Assembly (NCBI GenBank): GCA_034430115.1
Contig: DAOUFG010000021.1
Coordinates: 62,001-126,000, forward strand
Length of the DNA: 64,000 nt
Source: CAIXPS01 sp034430115
Lineage (GTDB): Bacteria > Chloroflexota > Anaerolineae > J036 > Brachytrichaceae
Direction: 5' to 3'
Of this stretch, positions 53,247 to 62,761 are shown piece after piece. The position numbers and the translations under genes are program-made. The notes under the pieces are model-generated. The model made no database searches. It saw only the letters and a program-made list of their open reading frames with translations, and was not told where the DNA came from. How positions within the stretch are numbered: position 1 is the first letter of the stretch; every line of letters begins with the position of its first letter.

Positions 53247-54713
53247 ATGCATATGACAATACCCGAAGCCCTTACCTTTGACGACGTTTTATTGACCCCC
53301 GGCTACACCGAGGTGTTGCCCGCGCAGGTGGACGTGCGCGCCCGGCTGACCAAATCGATCACCCTGAGCATCCCGCTGCTGAGCGCGGCGATGGACACGG
53401 TCACGGAGGGACGCATGGCAATCGCCCTGGCGCGCGAAGGCGGCCTGGGCGTGATTCACCGCAATATGACCATCGATCAGCAGGTGGAAGAAGTGGACAA
53501 GGTGAAGCGCAGCGAAAGCGGCATGATCGTGGACCCGATCACCCTCCCCCCCGAAGCCACCCTGCGCGACGCCGAAGCGCTGATGAGCCGCTACCGCATC
53601 AGCGGCGTGCCGATCACGCGCGATAACATCCTGGTGGGCATTCTCACCAACCGCGACGTGCGCTTTGTGGAACCCAAGGACCTGGACCTGCCGGTGAGCG
53701 AGTTCATGACCAGCGACGGCCTGGTCACCGCGCCCGTGGGCACCACCCTGGAAGAAGCGCAAAAGATCCTGGGCAAGCACCGCATCGAGAAGCTGCCCCT
53801 AGTGGACGCACAAGGGCACCTGAAGGGGTTGATCACCGTCAAAGACATCCAAAAGAAGCGCGACTACCCCAACGCCGCCGTGGACGGGCGCGGGCGGCTG
53901 TTGTGCGGCGCGGCGGTGGGCGTCGGGAACGACGCCGAAGCGCGCGCAAAGGCACTGATCGGCGCTGGCGTGGACGTCATCGTCATTGACACGGCGCATG
54001 GGCACTCCAAGGGCGTGATCGAGGCGATCCGCCACATCCGAAACCTGGGCGACGTGTGCATCATCGGCGGCAACGTTGTGACGGCGGAAGGCACCCAGGC
54101 GCTGATCGACGCCGGGGCCGATGCCGTGAAGGTGGGCGTGGGCGCCGGGTCCATTTGCACCACGCGCGTCGTCTCTGGCGCAGGCATGCCGCAGATCACC
54201 GCCATCATGAACTGCCTCGAAGCCGCCGCACGGAACGATATACCGCTCATCGCAGATGGCGGCGTGCGCTATAGCGGTGACATCGTCAAAGCACTCGCTT
54301 CCGGCGCTTCCACGGTGATGCTGGGCAGCCTGATGGCCGGGCTGGACGAATCGCCGGGCGACGTGGTGCTCTACGAAGGCCGCCGTTTCAAAGATTATCG
54401 CGGCATGGGGTCGCTGGGCGCCATGCAGGGCCTGGGCCGCGACCGCTATGGCACAGGCCAGGCCGGAGGGAAGACGGTGCCCGAAGGCATCGAAGGGCGC
54501 GTGCCGTTCAAAGGCTCATTGCGTGATTACGTCTATCAACTGGTGGGCGGGTTGCGCAGCGGCATGGGCTATGTCGGCGCAGCCAATCTGGACGAATTGC
54601 GCCACAAGGCCAAGTTCGTGCGCGTCACGCACGCCGGGCTGATCGAAAGCCACCCGCACGACGTCATCGTCACCAAGGAAGCACCCAACTACGGCATCAT
54701 GTCCAACGATTGA
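53247..54713 (+). CDS. guaB: inosine-5'-monophosphate dehydrogenase
   Basis: 488 residues. Oxidises IMP to XMP, the first committed step of GMP synthesis. The TIM barrel holds TFDDVLLTPGYTE and MDTVTEGRMAIALA; a CBS pair is inserted at ~residues 95-210. The catalytic Cys loop is VGAGSICTTRVVSGAG, followed by DGGVRYSGDI and FKDYRGMGSLGAM. The frame is open to 53199, but ATG 53247 is the first plausible start, with TTTAAT 9 nt before it; ATG 53253 is also possible. Confidence 0.97.
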   Translation: MHMTIPEALTFDDVLLTPGYTEVLPAQVDVRARLTKSITLSIPLLSAAMDTVTEGRMAIALAREGGLGVIHRNMTIDQQVEEVDKVKRSESGMIVDPITLPPEATLRDAEALMSRYRISGVPITRDNILVGILTNRDVRFVEPKDLDLPVSEFMTSDGLVTAPVGTTLEEAQKILGKHRIEKLPLVDAQGHLKGLITVKDIQKKRDYPNAAVDGRGRLLCGAAVGVGNDAEARAKALIGAGVDVIVIDTAHGHSKGVIEAIRHIRNLGDVCIIGGNVVTAEGTQALIDAGADAVKVGVGAGSICTTRVVSGAGMPQITAIMNCLEAAARNDIPLIADGGVRYSGDIVKALASGASTVMLGSLMAGLDESPGDVVLYEGRRFKDYRGMGSLGAMQGLGRDRYGTGQAGGKTVPEGIEGRVPFKGSLRDYVYQLVGGLRSGMGYVGAANLDELRHKAKFVRVTHAGLIESHPHDVIVTKEAPNYGIMSND

Positions 54714-54820
54714 CGCGCCTTCTCCCTGCTTCAATCCGGTCTTTGATTTAAAATCTAACAGATAGAGGCAGATTCAACGCGCGCACAAAACGCGCTCATG
54801 TATTACAGCCGGAGGTCATC

Positions 54821-55999
54821 ATGGCTCTGAACAAACGAACAATTAAAGATATCCAGCCGCTGCAAGGCAAGCGGGTGCTGGTTCGTGTGGACTTCAACGT
54901 GCCGCTGAAGAACGGCGTCATCGGCGACGACACGCGCATTCGCGCCGCGTTGCCCACCATCCAATATATCCTCTCCAATGGCGCTTCGGCGGTTTTGATG
55001 TCGCACCTCGGCCGTCCCAAGGGTGTCGATCCATCCCAAAGCTTGAAGCCCGTCGCCACGCGCCTGGGCGAATTGCTGGACAAGCCCGTCAAGTTCGCCG
55101 ACGATTGCATCGGCGCCGCGACGGAAGAGATGGCCAAAGCGCTCAAGCCCGGCGAAGTGTTGCTGCTGGAGAATCTGCGCTTCCACAAGGAAGAAGAGAA
55201 GAACGACCCGAACTTCGCCAAGCAGCTCGCTGCAATGGGCGAAATTTACGTGGACGACGCCTTTGGCAGCGCGCACCGCGCGCACGCTTCGGTAGAAGGC
55301 GTGACGCACTTCCTGCCCTCGGCAGCCGGTTTCCTGATGGAGAAGGAAATCAACTTCCTGGGCGGCGTGCTGGAAAGCCCGGAGCATCCGCTCGTGGCGA
55401 TCCTGGGCGGCGCGAAGATCAGCGACAAGCTGCCCGTGATCCGCAACCTGTTGCCCCTGGCCGACGTGCTCATCATCGGCGGCGGCATGGCGAACACCTT
55501 CCTCAAGGCCGAAGGCTATGAGATGGGCGATTCGCTGGTGGAAAATGACGCCCTGGAGCAAGCCCGTGAACTGCTGGGTTGCTGCAGCGGCAAGCTGATG
55601 CTGCCGGTAGATGCCGTGGTGGCCGATGCCTTCAGCAACGACGCTAATAGCAGCGTCGTGACGGTTGGCGGCGTGAAGCCCGGCTGGCGCATCCTGGACA
55701 TCGGCCCGACCACGATCAGCCGCTACACCGACGCGCTGCGCGATGCGAAGATGGTGGTGTGGAACGGCCCGATGGGCGTGTTCGAGTTCTCCAAGTTTGC
55801 CACCGGCACTACGGAAATCGCCAAAGCTGTGGCAGCCACCTCGGCCATCACCGTCATCGGCGGTGGCGATTCGGTCGCGGCGGTGGAGAAGGCCGGCGTG
55901 GCAAGCAAGATCACGCACATCAGCACCGGCGGCGGCGCATCGCTGGAATTCCTGGAAGGTAAGACGCTGCCCGGCGTGGCCGCGCTACCGGATAAGTAG
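54821..55999 (+). CDS. pgk: phosphoglycerate kinase
   Basis: 392 residues. Glycolytic ATP formation from 1,3-bisphosphoglycerate. Motifs: RVLVRVDFNVPLK at the N-terminus, SHLGRPKG, LLENLRFHKEEEKND, DDAFGSAHRAHAS, GGAKISDKL, the ATP-domain GPMGVFE and C-terminal STGGGASLEFLEG. The SD CCGGAGG lies 6 nt before the ATG. A terminator follows, so it is monocistronic. The 54714-54820 gap contains AT-rich promoter-like sequence but no gene. Confidence 0.97.
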   Translation: MALNKRTIKDIQPLQGKRVLVRVDFNVPLKNGVIGDDTRIRAALPTIQYILSNGASAVLMSHLGRPKGVDPSQSLKPVATRLGELLDKPVKFADDCIGAATEEMAKALKPGEVLLLENLRFHKEEEKNDPNFAKQLAAMGEIYVDDAFGSAHRAHASVEGVTHFLPSAAGFLMEKEINFLGGVLESPEHPLVAILGGAKISDKLPVIRNLLPLADVLIIGGGMANTFLKAEGYEMGDSLVENDALEQARELLGCCSGKLMLPVDAVVADAFSNDANSSVVTVGGVKPGWRILDIGPTTISRYTDALRDAKMVVWNGPMGVFEFSKFATGTTEIAKAVAATSAITVIGGGDSVAAVEKAGVASKITHISTGGGASLEFLEGKTLPGVAALPDK

Positions 56000-56024
56000 G
56001 ACCTGAAGCGTAAAACGTGAATGT

Positions 56025-56056
56025 AAACCTCCGGGGATTAACCTCGGAGGTTTTTT
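56025..56056 (+). terminator. intrinsic terminator of pgk
   Basis: AACCTCCG pairs with CGGAGGTT, followed by TTTTTTC. Confidence 0.88.
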
Positions 56057-56098
56057 CTTAGCACTCACAAGACGCCATAGGCCCTGGATTATCAGATC

Positions 56099-57025
56099 AT
56101 GAAAATAGTCAAACGAGCCATGACCGGAGAAGCAGATAAGCGCCAGATGGCTGAACTCGCTTACAGGTTCGCAACTGACCATTTGCACGTGATAGATCAG
56201 CCCTACCGCTTTTGTTCCTGGGCATTTGACGAGCCGGACAATTGCCAGATATGGATGGACGCTGAGGGCCAAGTTCTCGCCTGGGCCGTCATGCAGACGC
56301 CCTTTTGGACAATTGACTATGCCTGCCATCCAGGCTTTGTCGGGGAACTGCACCCGCAGATATTATCCTGGGCCGATCAACGCGCTCGTCTGTTGCGCGG
56401 AACACCTTTTGGGCACCCGATGTGGTTTGTGAACGTCTTCGATACCCAAACTGACCGCATCCACGACCTGGAGGAAGCCGGGTTCGCTTCCCAGGCGAAC
56501 GTAGGCGAGAACTCCTGGTCAAAGGTGCTCATTCAATGTGCAATTGCGGGATCCATAGCGGATTGCCCCGCGCCCAATGGATTCACAATCCGTCCTCTAG
56601 ATGGGCAAAATGGAATTGCGGCCTATGTTGAATTGCATCGCGCCACCTTCGAGAGCAACAGTATGACGATTGAATGGCGCTCACGCTCAGTACGTCATCC
56701 AGGATATGTCGCGGACCTGGACCTGGTGGCGACTGACCCGGCTGGCCGCCTGGCGGCATTTTGCGTTTGTTGGCTAAAGCAGGATGCCGAAACCGGCACC
56801 ACTGGGCAAATAGAACCCGTGGGCGTCCGCAAAGATGTTCGGAAGCTTGGGCTGGGCCGGAGCATCCTTTCGGAAGGGTTGCGGCGGTTGCGTCATCTCG
56901 GTGCTCAACAGGTGTGCGTCGAAACCGATAACTACCGCGATGCGGCTTTCCATCTGTACGAGTCTGTCGGCTTTCGCGTCGCTCATCGCGTGCTGGTGTA
57001 TCGCAAAGACTATGCCGGCCTATAG
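56099..57025 (+). CDS. GNAT-family N-acetyltransferase
   Basis: 308 residues. The C-terminal ~130 residues are a full GNAT: EPVGVRKDVRKLGLGRSIL (acetyl-CoA P-loop R-x-x-G-L-G), then LRRLRHLGAQQVCVETDNYR and FHLYESVGFRVAHRVLVY. The N-terminal half looks like a second, degenerate GNAT with TDRIHDLEEAGFAS. Tandem GNAT proteins of this size include mycothiol-synthase-like and antibiotic-modifying enzymes; the substrate here is unknown. No clear SD. It is convergent with mnmA, 8 nt apart. Confidence 0.82.
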   Translation: MKIVKRAMTGEADKRQMAELAYRFATDHLHVIDQPYRFCSWAFDEPDNCQIWMDAEGQVLAWAVMQTPFWTIDYACHPGFVGELHPQILSWADQRARLLRGTPFGHPMWFVNVFDTQTDRIHDLEEAGFASQANVGENSWSKVLIQCAIAGSIADCPAPNGFTIRPLDGQNGIAAYVELHRATFESNSMTIEWRSRSVRHPGYVADLDLVATDPAGRLAAFCVCWLKQDAETGTTGQIEPVGVRKDVRKLGLGRSILSEGLRRLRHLGAQQVCVETDNYRDAAFHLYESVGFRVAHRVLVYRKDYAGL

Positions 57026-57033
57026 AGTGGCGT

Positions 57034-58275
57034 TCACCCCTCGCGCGCGATGAGCCCACCGCCGATCACGGCGTCGCCATCGTAAGCCACCAATCCCTGC
57101 CCGGGTGTGGCGTCACGCTGCGACTCATCAAATTCCACGCACGCGGAGCCATCGGGCAAAGGCGTAAGCAAGCAAGCCGCCTCGCGCGCTTTGTAGCGCA
57201 CCTTGGCGGTGCAACGCAGCGGGGCACTGGGCGCGACATCGCTGACGTAGTGCATGGCGCGCACACGAACCACGCGCGTGCCCAGCTCTTCCTGAGGGCC
57301 GACGACGATCGCGTTGCGCGCGGCATCCAGCCGCAGCACATACAGTGGCGTGGCGCTCGCGTTATGCGGCGCGATGTTGATGCCCCGGCGCTGGCCCACG
57401 GTGTAGTAGGGCAGCCCCTCGTGCTGGCCGATCACTTCGCCCTGCGTATTGACAATCGGCCCCGGGCGGGCAATCTCAGGCGCCTGGCGCGCCAGGAAAC
57501 CGCGATAGTCGCCCTGCGTCAGGAAGCACAGGTCCTGGCTTTCGGCGCGCTCGGCAGTGGGCAGGCCAAACTGGCGCGCCATCTCACGCACCTGCGGCTT
57601 GGTATAGGTGCCGCAGGGGAACATGGCGTGCGCCAGGTCGCGCTGGCCCAGCACGTGCAACACGTAGGACTGATCCTTCCTCGGGTCAAGCCCCTTCAGG
57701 AGCTTGTAATGACGGCTGTCAGATGGAGATTGACGCTTGGCGATTGATGATTCGTTATCTGCATGACCGGTTTCTAATCTCCAATCTCCAATCTCCAATC
57801 CTCCCTCAACAGCCACGCGCGCGTAATGGCCGGTCGCCAGGTAGTCGGCACCCAGCGCACGCGCGCGCTGCATTAGGAAGCCGAAGCGGATGGATCGATT
57901 GCAATTGAAGCACGGGTTGGGCGTGTTGGCATGCGCGTAGGCGTCGATCCAAGTATCCACCACCTTCTGCTTGAAGATGCTTTCGGCGTGGATGTCGTAG
58001 AACGGGATGCCCAATTGCTGGGCGATGGCACGCGCATCGGCGACCGCTTCGGGGGCGCAACAGCGATTCGTGCGTTGCGGCCCCTCGCCGCTGTTTGGCT
58101 CAGCCCATAGGCGCAGCATGATGCCCACCACGTCATACCCTTGCTGCACCAGTAAGGCCGCCGCCACCGACGAGTCCACCCCGCCCGACATGGCCACCAC
58201 CACGCGGGTCTTTGATTTTTGCTTTTTGATTTCAGGTTGCCGGTTCACGTCCGGCAGCTCAAGTTCACGATTCAT
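57034..58275 (-). CDS. mnmA: tRNA-specific 2-thiouridylase
   Basis: 413 residues. Thiolates U34 of Lys, Glu and Gln tRNAs. The ATP PP-loop is AMSGGVDSSVAA. One catalytic Cys lies in PNPCFNCNR and the second in ESQDLCFLTQGDYRGF. KDQSYVL and YYTVGQRRGINI are the usual later blocks. An extra ~30-residue segment (GGLEIGDWRLETGH and after) sits right after GHYARVA, encoded by GAGATTG heptads and AATC repeats; the normal protein has a few residues there. The first ~20 residues before TRVVVAMSGG are also non-conserved. ATG 58275 is therefore a best guess; upstream in-frame starts exist. Confidence 0.92.
   Translation of the reverse strand: MNRELELPDVNRQPEIKKQKSKTRVVVAMSGGVDSSVAAALLVQQGYDVVGIMLRLWAEPNSGEGPQRTNRCCAPEAVADARAIAQQLGIPFYDIHAESIFKQKVVDTWIDAYAHANTPNPCFNCNRSIRFGFLMQRARALGADYLATGHYARVAVEGGLEIGDWRLETGHADNESSIAKRQSPSDSRHYKLLKGLDPRKDQSYVLHVLGQRDLAHAMFPCGTYTKPQVREMARQFGLPTAERAESQDLCFLTQGDYRGFLARQAPEIARPGPIVNTQGEVIGQHEGLPYYTVGQRRGINIAPHNASATPLYVLRLDAARNAIVVGPQEELGTRVVRVRAMHYVSDVAPSAPLRCTAKVRYKAREAACLLTPLPDGSACVEFDESQRDATPGQGLVAYDGDAVIGGGLIAREG
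57771..57804. repeat. heptad repeat inside mnmA
   Basis: On the minus strand it reads GGATTGGAGATTGGAGATT and so on; four to five units of GATTGGA. The same repeat lies at 50703-50751. It adds in-frame codons to mnmA without breaking it. Confidence 0.8.
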
Positions 58276-58589
58276 ATCACGATCCGGCGAACGCTCAATC
58301 GCGTCCGGAAGAAAAACAAACTTTTCACTCACCATCCTAACAATCAGGATGCACCAACACGGACACATCGCCCTGGAAAGCGGCCAGTGAAGGGTTGTAC
58401 TTGTACATAGGGGATTGCCATGTGAGCGAGTTGCACTTCATCGTCCACACACTCAGCCAGCGCAAAGGCCATTGGCCTATATGCCCGGACGAATTCACAA
58501 ATTATCGCATGCCTCTCGGCCCAGATTCTCCGCGCGTCAACGCATCAGCCGGCGCGTATTGAGCTTCGCCGGCATGAGCGGATGGGCAA
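58276..58589. other. gene-free stretch upstream of mnmA and downstream of folD
   Basis: About 314 nt. A short open frame on the minus strand ends near 58345 (MKCNSLTWQSPMYKYNPS, then AAFQGDVSVLVHPDC), but it has no SD and no recognisable relative. It may be a gene remnant. I see no terminator with a T-run. Confidence 0.25.
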
Positions 58590-59441
58590 TCACCCAACAA
58601 TAATTTGCGCGGCGCGCACCACGTGCTTCGCCAGCACGGAGGAGGTCACCGTGCCGACACCCCCCGGCACCGGTGTGATGTAGGCCGCTCGCGGCGCAAC
58701 CTCCGCGAACTGGACGTCGCCGCACAGGTTGCCCGCCGGGTCCACATTGATCCCCACGTCCACCACCACGCTATTTTCAGCGACGAACGCCTGCGTGATC
58801 ATGTTGGCCTGGCCGGCAGCGGCGATCAATATCTCCGCATTTTTGCAGGTCGCTTGCAGATCCTTCGTTTTGGTGTGGCAGATGGTGACGGTGGCGTTCC
58901 GCTTGATCAAAAGCATCGCCAGCGGCTTGCCGACTACCATACTCCTGCCCACCAGAGTGACGCGTTTGCCCGCCAGGTCAATCCCGTAATGATCCAGGAC
59001 TTCGATGACAGCTTCGGGCGTACACGGGGCAAACCCGCTACTATCCCCGGCGAAGAGCTTAGCCATATTGGTCGGGCTCATGCAATCGATATCCTTGAGC
59101 GGGTTGATGGCATTCTTAACGGCTTCCTCGCGCAAGTGCTTGGGCAGCGGCCGGAACAGCAAGATGCCATGTACGCCGGTGGCAGCGTTGACCTCGGCAA
59201 ACGCCTGTTCAAAATCCGCCTGGTCGATCAGTTCCGGGAGTTCAAACACCTTGCACCCGATGCCCAACCCGCTCAGTCGTTTCATCGCGCTGCGCTCGTA
59301 GGCCAGGTCGTCGGGCCTGGCACCGACCCTGACGATCCCCAGGCAGGGGACGATGCCCTTCTGGCTCAGCGCACCAAGCTCGGTCAACAGTTCCTGCTTC
59401 ATCGCGGCGGCGACCTCGGCACCTTTCATGATCACGCTCAT
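58590..59441 (-). CDS. folD: bifunctional methylene-THF dehydrogenase / methenyl-THF cyclohydrolase
   Basis: 283 residues. Interconverts methylene-, methenyl- and 10-formyl-THF. It has the catalytic Tyr-Lys pair in AYERSAMKRL, the NADP-binding TLVGRSMVVGKPLAM and C-terminal PVPGGVGTVTSSVLAKHVV. The ATG overlaps the stop of the upstream cyclodeaminase by 4 nt (ATGA). The upstream frame beyond 59441 is in the overlapping gene and is not part of FolD. Confidence 0.94.
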   Translation of the reverse strand: MSVIMKGAEVAAAMKQELLTELGALSQKGIVPCLGIVRVGARPDDLAYERSAMKRLSGLGIGCKVFELPELIDQADFEQAFAEVNAATGVHGILLFRPLPKHLREEAVKNAINPLKDIDCMSPTNMAKLFAGDSSGFAPCTPEAVIEVLDHYGIDLAGKRVTLVGRSMVVGKPLAMLLIKRNATVTICHTKTKDLQATCKNAEILIAAAGQANMITQAFVAENSVVVDVGINVDPAGNLCGDVQFAEVAPRAAYITPVPGGVGTVTSSVLAKHVVRAAQIIVG

Positions 59442-60064
59442 TTGATTGCGTCCTCCACCGCCTGGTAGATGCGATCCGCCTTCGCAATGCCCTCCGCCAG
59501 CATGGCCTGCGCCTTTTGGTTCATCTCCTCCGCGTAGGGCCGGTCCTTCATCAACTTCGTATTGATGAAGACGTTCAGGCTGGCGCCCATCAACGCGGAC
59601 TTGCAAAACAACACGCCCACGCCGACGTCGCTGACGGCGATGCGGGTGCCCTTTTGCGCCAGTTCCTCGTGTAGCGCCATCGCCTGGAGCGACTTTTGCA
59701 TGATCTCCAGCGGCACGCTGCACGCCGCTTTCAGGGCCACCTCCATCGTCTCTTGCTTGATCCGCTTCTCCTCGTCGGTATTCTTCGGCAACCCATACGC
59801 CTTTGACAGCGGCTCGAACACTTCGGCATCTTTTTGCACCAGCAAGGCAAGCTCATTCCTTAACGCTTCCGCCTGGCGCAAGATGTTCTCAATATCGGCT
59901 TGCACACTGGCATATTTCTTCTTACCCAGGGTCAGGTTGGCAACCATGCTGCCAAGCGCCACGCCCATCGCGCCGGCCATGGCGGAAGCCCCGCCCCCGC
60001 CCGGCACCGGCGCGGCAGAGGAAAGCTCAGCCAGGAATTCCATACAGCTCTTGTCCGTTATCAT
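59438..60064 (-). CDS. fchA: cyclodeaminase / methenyl-THF cyclohydrolase (FchA family)
   Basis: 208 residues, all-helical. The family acts on formimino- or methenyl-THF. Conserved blocks are SAAPVPGGGGASAMAGAMG, LALLVQKDAEVFEPLSKAYGLP and the central SVPLEIMQKSLQA. ATG 60064 follows GGAGGTATGG. It forms an overlapping operon with folD, consistent with one folate pool. Whether it is a cyclohydrolase or a formimino cyclodeaminase cannot be settled; absence of a formiminotransferase nearby favours the former. Confidence 0.88.
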   Translation of the reverse strand: MITDKSCMEFLAELSSAAPVPGGGGASAMAGAMGVALGSMVANLTLGKKKYASVQADIENILRQAEALRNELALLVQKDAEVFEPLSKAYGLPKNTDEEKRIKQETMEVALKAACSVPLEIMQKSLQAMALHEELAQKGTRIAVSDVGVGVLFCKSALMGASLNVFINTKLMKDRPYAEEMNQKAQAMLAEGIAKADRIYQAVEDAIK

Positions 60065-60360
60065 CCATACCTCCAATGTCAATGACGTTGTTTTCACTTT
60101 CACCTTACGAAGAGACTATCTTGCACAGCCATGACGTTACCATAGCGCATTCCAATCCGATCACCTGTTGTGCAGCGATGAAGAGATCATCGACGAGATG
60201 GTGCGCGAACCGGGCTTCCGGCACTGGGGCAACCGCTATCGAAGAAGTGCTCCGCAAGGCGATCCGCTACGCCGCAGATGTTATTCTATGAGTTATTCCT
60301 GGCCGGATGGCAAGCCAACCTCCCACCGGCCAGGAGCGAGACATACAAAGGAATCATGCG
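60065..60360. other. intergenic region with possible gene remnant
   Basis: 296 nt. A plus-strand stretch reads DEEIIDEMVREPGFRHWGN near 60180 and, in another frame, AIEEVLRKAIRYAADVIL just after, ending at 60291. The frame change suggests a degraded gene fragment. AAAGGA at 60348-60353 is the SD of GH31. Confidence 0.25.
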
Positions 60361-62679
60361 ATGAAATTCACTGATGGTTATTGGCAGATGCGCCCCGGTG
60401 TGACGCCGCACTACCCCGCCCAGGTGCACGACGTACACGTGCAAGACGATGCGCTGACGGTCTACGCGCCCGAACAACGCCTGAACAGCCGCGGCGACAC
60501 GCTGAACATCGCCGTGCTCACCATTCGCTTCTCGTCCCCCAGCCCCAACGTGATCCGCGTGCAGATGTGGCATCACAAAGGTGCGCCGCCGCGCAGCCCC
60601 GCATTTGAGCTAAAGCAACACGACGCGCCAGGTGTGAAGATAAGCGACGACGAACAGGCCGCCACGTTGACCAGCGGGCAATTGACGGTGCGCGTGCCCA
60701 AGCAAGGCCCCTGGCGGATCGATTTCCTGGACGGCCGGAAGGTGATCACCAGCAGCCTGGGCCGGGCCATCGGCTTCACCGACACGCCCGAGGGACGCTT
60801 CGCGCACGAGCAGCTTGCGCTGGGCGTGGGCGAGTGCGTGTATGGCCTGGGCGAGCGCTTCACCGCCTTCGTGAAGAACGGCCAGGAAGTGGACCTGTGG
60901 AACGCCGACGGCGGCACCGCCAGCGAACAGGCCTATAAGAACATCCCCTTCTACCTCACCAACCGCGGCTATGGCGTGTTCGTCAACCACCCCGAGCGCG
61001 TATCGTTCGAGGTCGCCTCGGAGAAGGTGGAGCGCGTGTCGTTTAGCGTGCCGGGCGAAATGATCGATTATTTTCTGATCTACGGCCCCACGCCCAAGCA
61101 AGTGCTGGATCGCTACACCGCGCTCACCGGCCGGCCCGCGCTGCCGCCGGCGTGGTCGTTTGGGCTGTGGCTCACCACCTCGTTCACCACCAGTTACGAC
61201 GAGCCCACAGTGACCAGCTTCATCGACGGGATGCGCGAGCGCGACCTGCCGCTGCACGTGTTCCACTTCGATTGCTTCTGGATGAAGGAGTTCAACTGGT
61301 GCAACTTCGAGTGGGACAAGCGCGTCTTCCCCGACCCGGCGGGCATGCTGAAGCGCCTGAAGGCGAAGGGCGTGCGCATCTGCGTGTGGATCAACCCCTA
61401 CATCGCGCAGGAATCGGCCCTCTTCGACGAAGGCATGGCCCACGGTTACCTGCTAAAGCGCCCCGACGGCAGCGTGTGGCAATGGGATATGTGGCAGGCG
61501 GGCATGGGCCTGGTGGACTTCACCAACCCGGCGGCGTGCGCATGGTACGCCGGCAAGCTGCGCGCACTGCTGGAGATGGGCGTGGACTGCTTCAAGACCG
61601 ACTTCGGCGAGCGCGTCCCAACCGACGTGGTCTACTTCGATGGCTCCGACCCGCTGAAGATGCACAACTACTACAGCTTCCTGTATAACCGCACGGTGTT
61701 CGGCGTGCTGGAAGAAAAGTTCGGCACAGGCAATGCGACTGTCTTTGCGCGGTCGGCCACCACGGGTGGGCAACAGTTCCCCGTGCATTGGGGCGGCGAC
61801 AGCACCGCCACGTTTGAATCGATGGCCGAGACATTGCGCGGCGGGCTTAGCCTGGGCCTCTCGGGCTTTGGGTTCTGGAGCCACGACATGGGCGGCTTCG
61901 AACAAACCGCCTCGGCGGACGTGTATAAGCGCTGGTGCGCCTTTGGGTTGCTCTCGTCGCATAGCCGCCTGCATGGCTCCAACTCGTATCGCGTGCCGTG
62001 GCTGTATGACGAAGAGGCCGTGGACGTGCTACGCGCCTTCACCAAGTTGAAGTGCCGCCTGATGCCCTATCTCTTCGAGACGGCCCGCCAGGCGCATACG
62101 CACGGCACGCCGGTGCTGCGCGCGATGACGCTGGAGTTCCCAACCGACCCCGGCTGCGACACGCTGGACCGCCAGTACATGCTGGGCGATTCGCTCCTGG
62201 TAGCGCCGGTGTTCAGCCCCGACGGCACAGTGGACTATTACCTGCCCGCCGGGCGTTGGACGCACTTCCTGAGCGGCAAGACGGTGGAGGGCGGGCGCTG
62301 GTTGCGCGAGCAGCACGATTACCTCAGCCTGCCGCTGATGGCGCGCCCCAACAGCATCATCGCCGTGGGCGCCGACGACCGGCACCCCGACTATGACTTT
62401 GCCGCCGGCGTGACGTTGCACGTCTTTGAGCCGGCCGACGGCGCGACGATCACCTGCCAGGTGCCCGATCAGGTTGGCGGCACGGCGCTCACGGCGCAGG
62501 TCACGCGCAAGGGGAGCGAACTGCGCATCACGGTGCAGGATGCGGCGAAACCCTGGCAGGCGCTGTTGCGCAACGTGAAGGCGGTGGCACTGGTACAGGG
62601 CGGCGCGGCGTCCGCCGATGCGTTGGGCACGTTGGTCACGCCCGAGACGGGTATGAGCACGGTCGTGGTGAGGATGTAA
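60361..62679 (+). CDS. yicI: GH31 alpha-xylosidase (YicI-like)
   Basis: 772 residues. Removes alpha-xylosyl residues from xyloglucan-type oligosaccharides. The nucleophile Asp414 lies in DCFKTDFGERVPTD and acid/base Asp480 in HWGGDSTATFESM. FARSATTGG and GFGFWSHDMGGFE are typical of alpha-xylosidases, as is KTDFGE (most alpha-glucosidases have GMDMNE-like sequences). An N-terminal beta-sandwich and two C-terminal beta domains flank the barrel. ATG 60361 has AAAGGA 8 nt upstream. No signal peptide: cytoplasmic. Confidence 0.94.
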   Translation: MKFTDGYWQMRPGVTPHYPAQVHDVHVQDDALTVYAPEQRLNSRGDTLNIAVLTIRFSSPSPNVIRVQMWHHKGAPPRSPAFELKQHDAPGVKISDDEQAATLTSGQLTVRVPKQGPWRIDFLDGRKVITSSLGRAIGFTDTPEGRFAHEQLALGVGECVYGLGERFTAFVKNGQEVDLWNADGGTASEQAYKNIPFYLTNRGYGVFVNHPERVSFEVASEKVERVSFSVPGEMIDYFLIYGPTPKQVLDRYTALTGRPALPPAWSFGLWLTTSFTTSYDEPTVTSFIDGMRERDLPLHVFHFDCFWMKEFNWCNFEWDKRVFPDPAGMLKRLKAKGVRICVWINPYIAQESALFDEGMAHGYLLKRPDGSVWQWDMWQAGMGLVDFTNPAACAWYAGKLRALLEMGVDCFKTDFGERVPTDVVYFDGSDPLKMHNYYSFLYNRTVFGVLEEKFGTGNATVFARSATTGGQQFPVHWGGDSTATFESMAETLRGGLSLGLSGFGFWSHDMGGFEQTASADVYKRWCAFGLLSSHSRLHGSNSYRVPWLYDEEAVDVLRAFTKLKCRLMPYLFETARQAHTHGTPVLRAMTLEFPTDPGCDTLDRQYMLGDSLLVAPVFSPDGTVDYYLPAGRWTHFLSGKTVEGGRWLREQHDYLSLPLMARPNSIIAVGADDRHPDYDFAAGVTLHVFEPADGATITCQVPDQVGGTALTAQVTRKGSELRITVQDAAKPWQALLRNVKAVALVQGGAASADALGTLVTPETGMSTVVVRM

Positions 62680-62687
62680 GGGTGCTA

Positions 62688-62761
62688 GAAGCCCTCGCAG
62701 GTCTAAGCAGTGAGCGCTGTACTCAGCGCAACTCACCGCAGGAGACCTGTGAGGGCTTTTC
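62688..62761 (+). terminator. intrinsic terminator of the GH31 gene
   Basis: AAGCCCTCGCAGGTCT (62689-62704) pairs with AGACCTGTGAGGGCTTTT (62743 on). The T-run is short, but the 15-bp stem is strong. The following ~220 nt (62762-62982) show no gene. Confidence 0.75.

Noticed and set aside
60168..60374. 68-codon frame between fchA and GH31
   Set aside because: No SD, composition drifts to low-complexity Arg/Pro; at best a gene remnant, reported as such.
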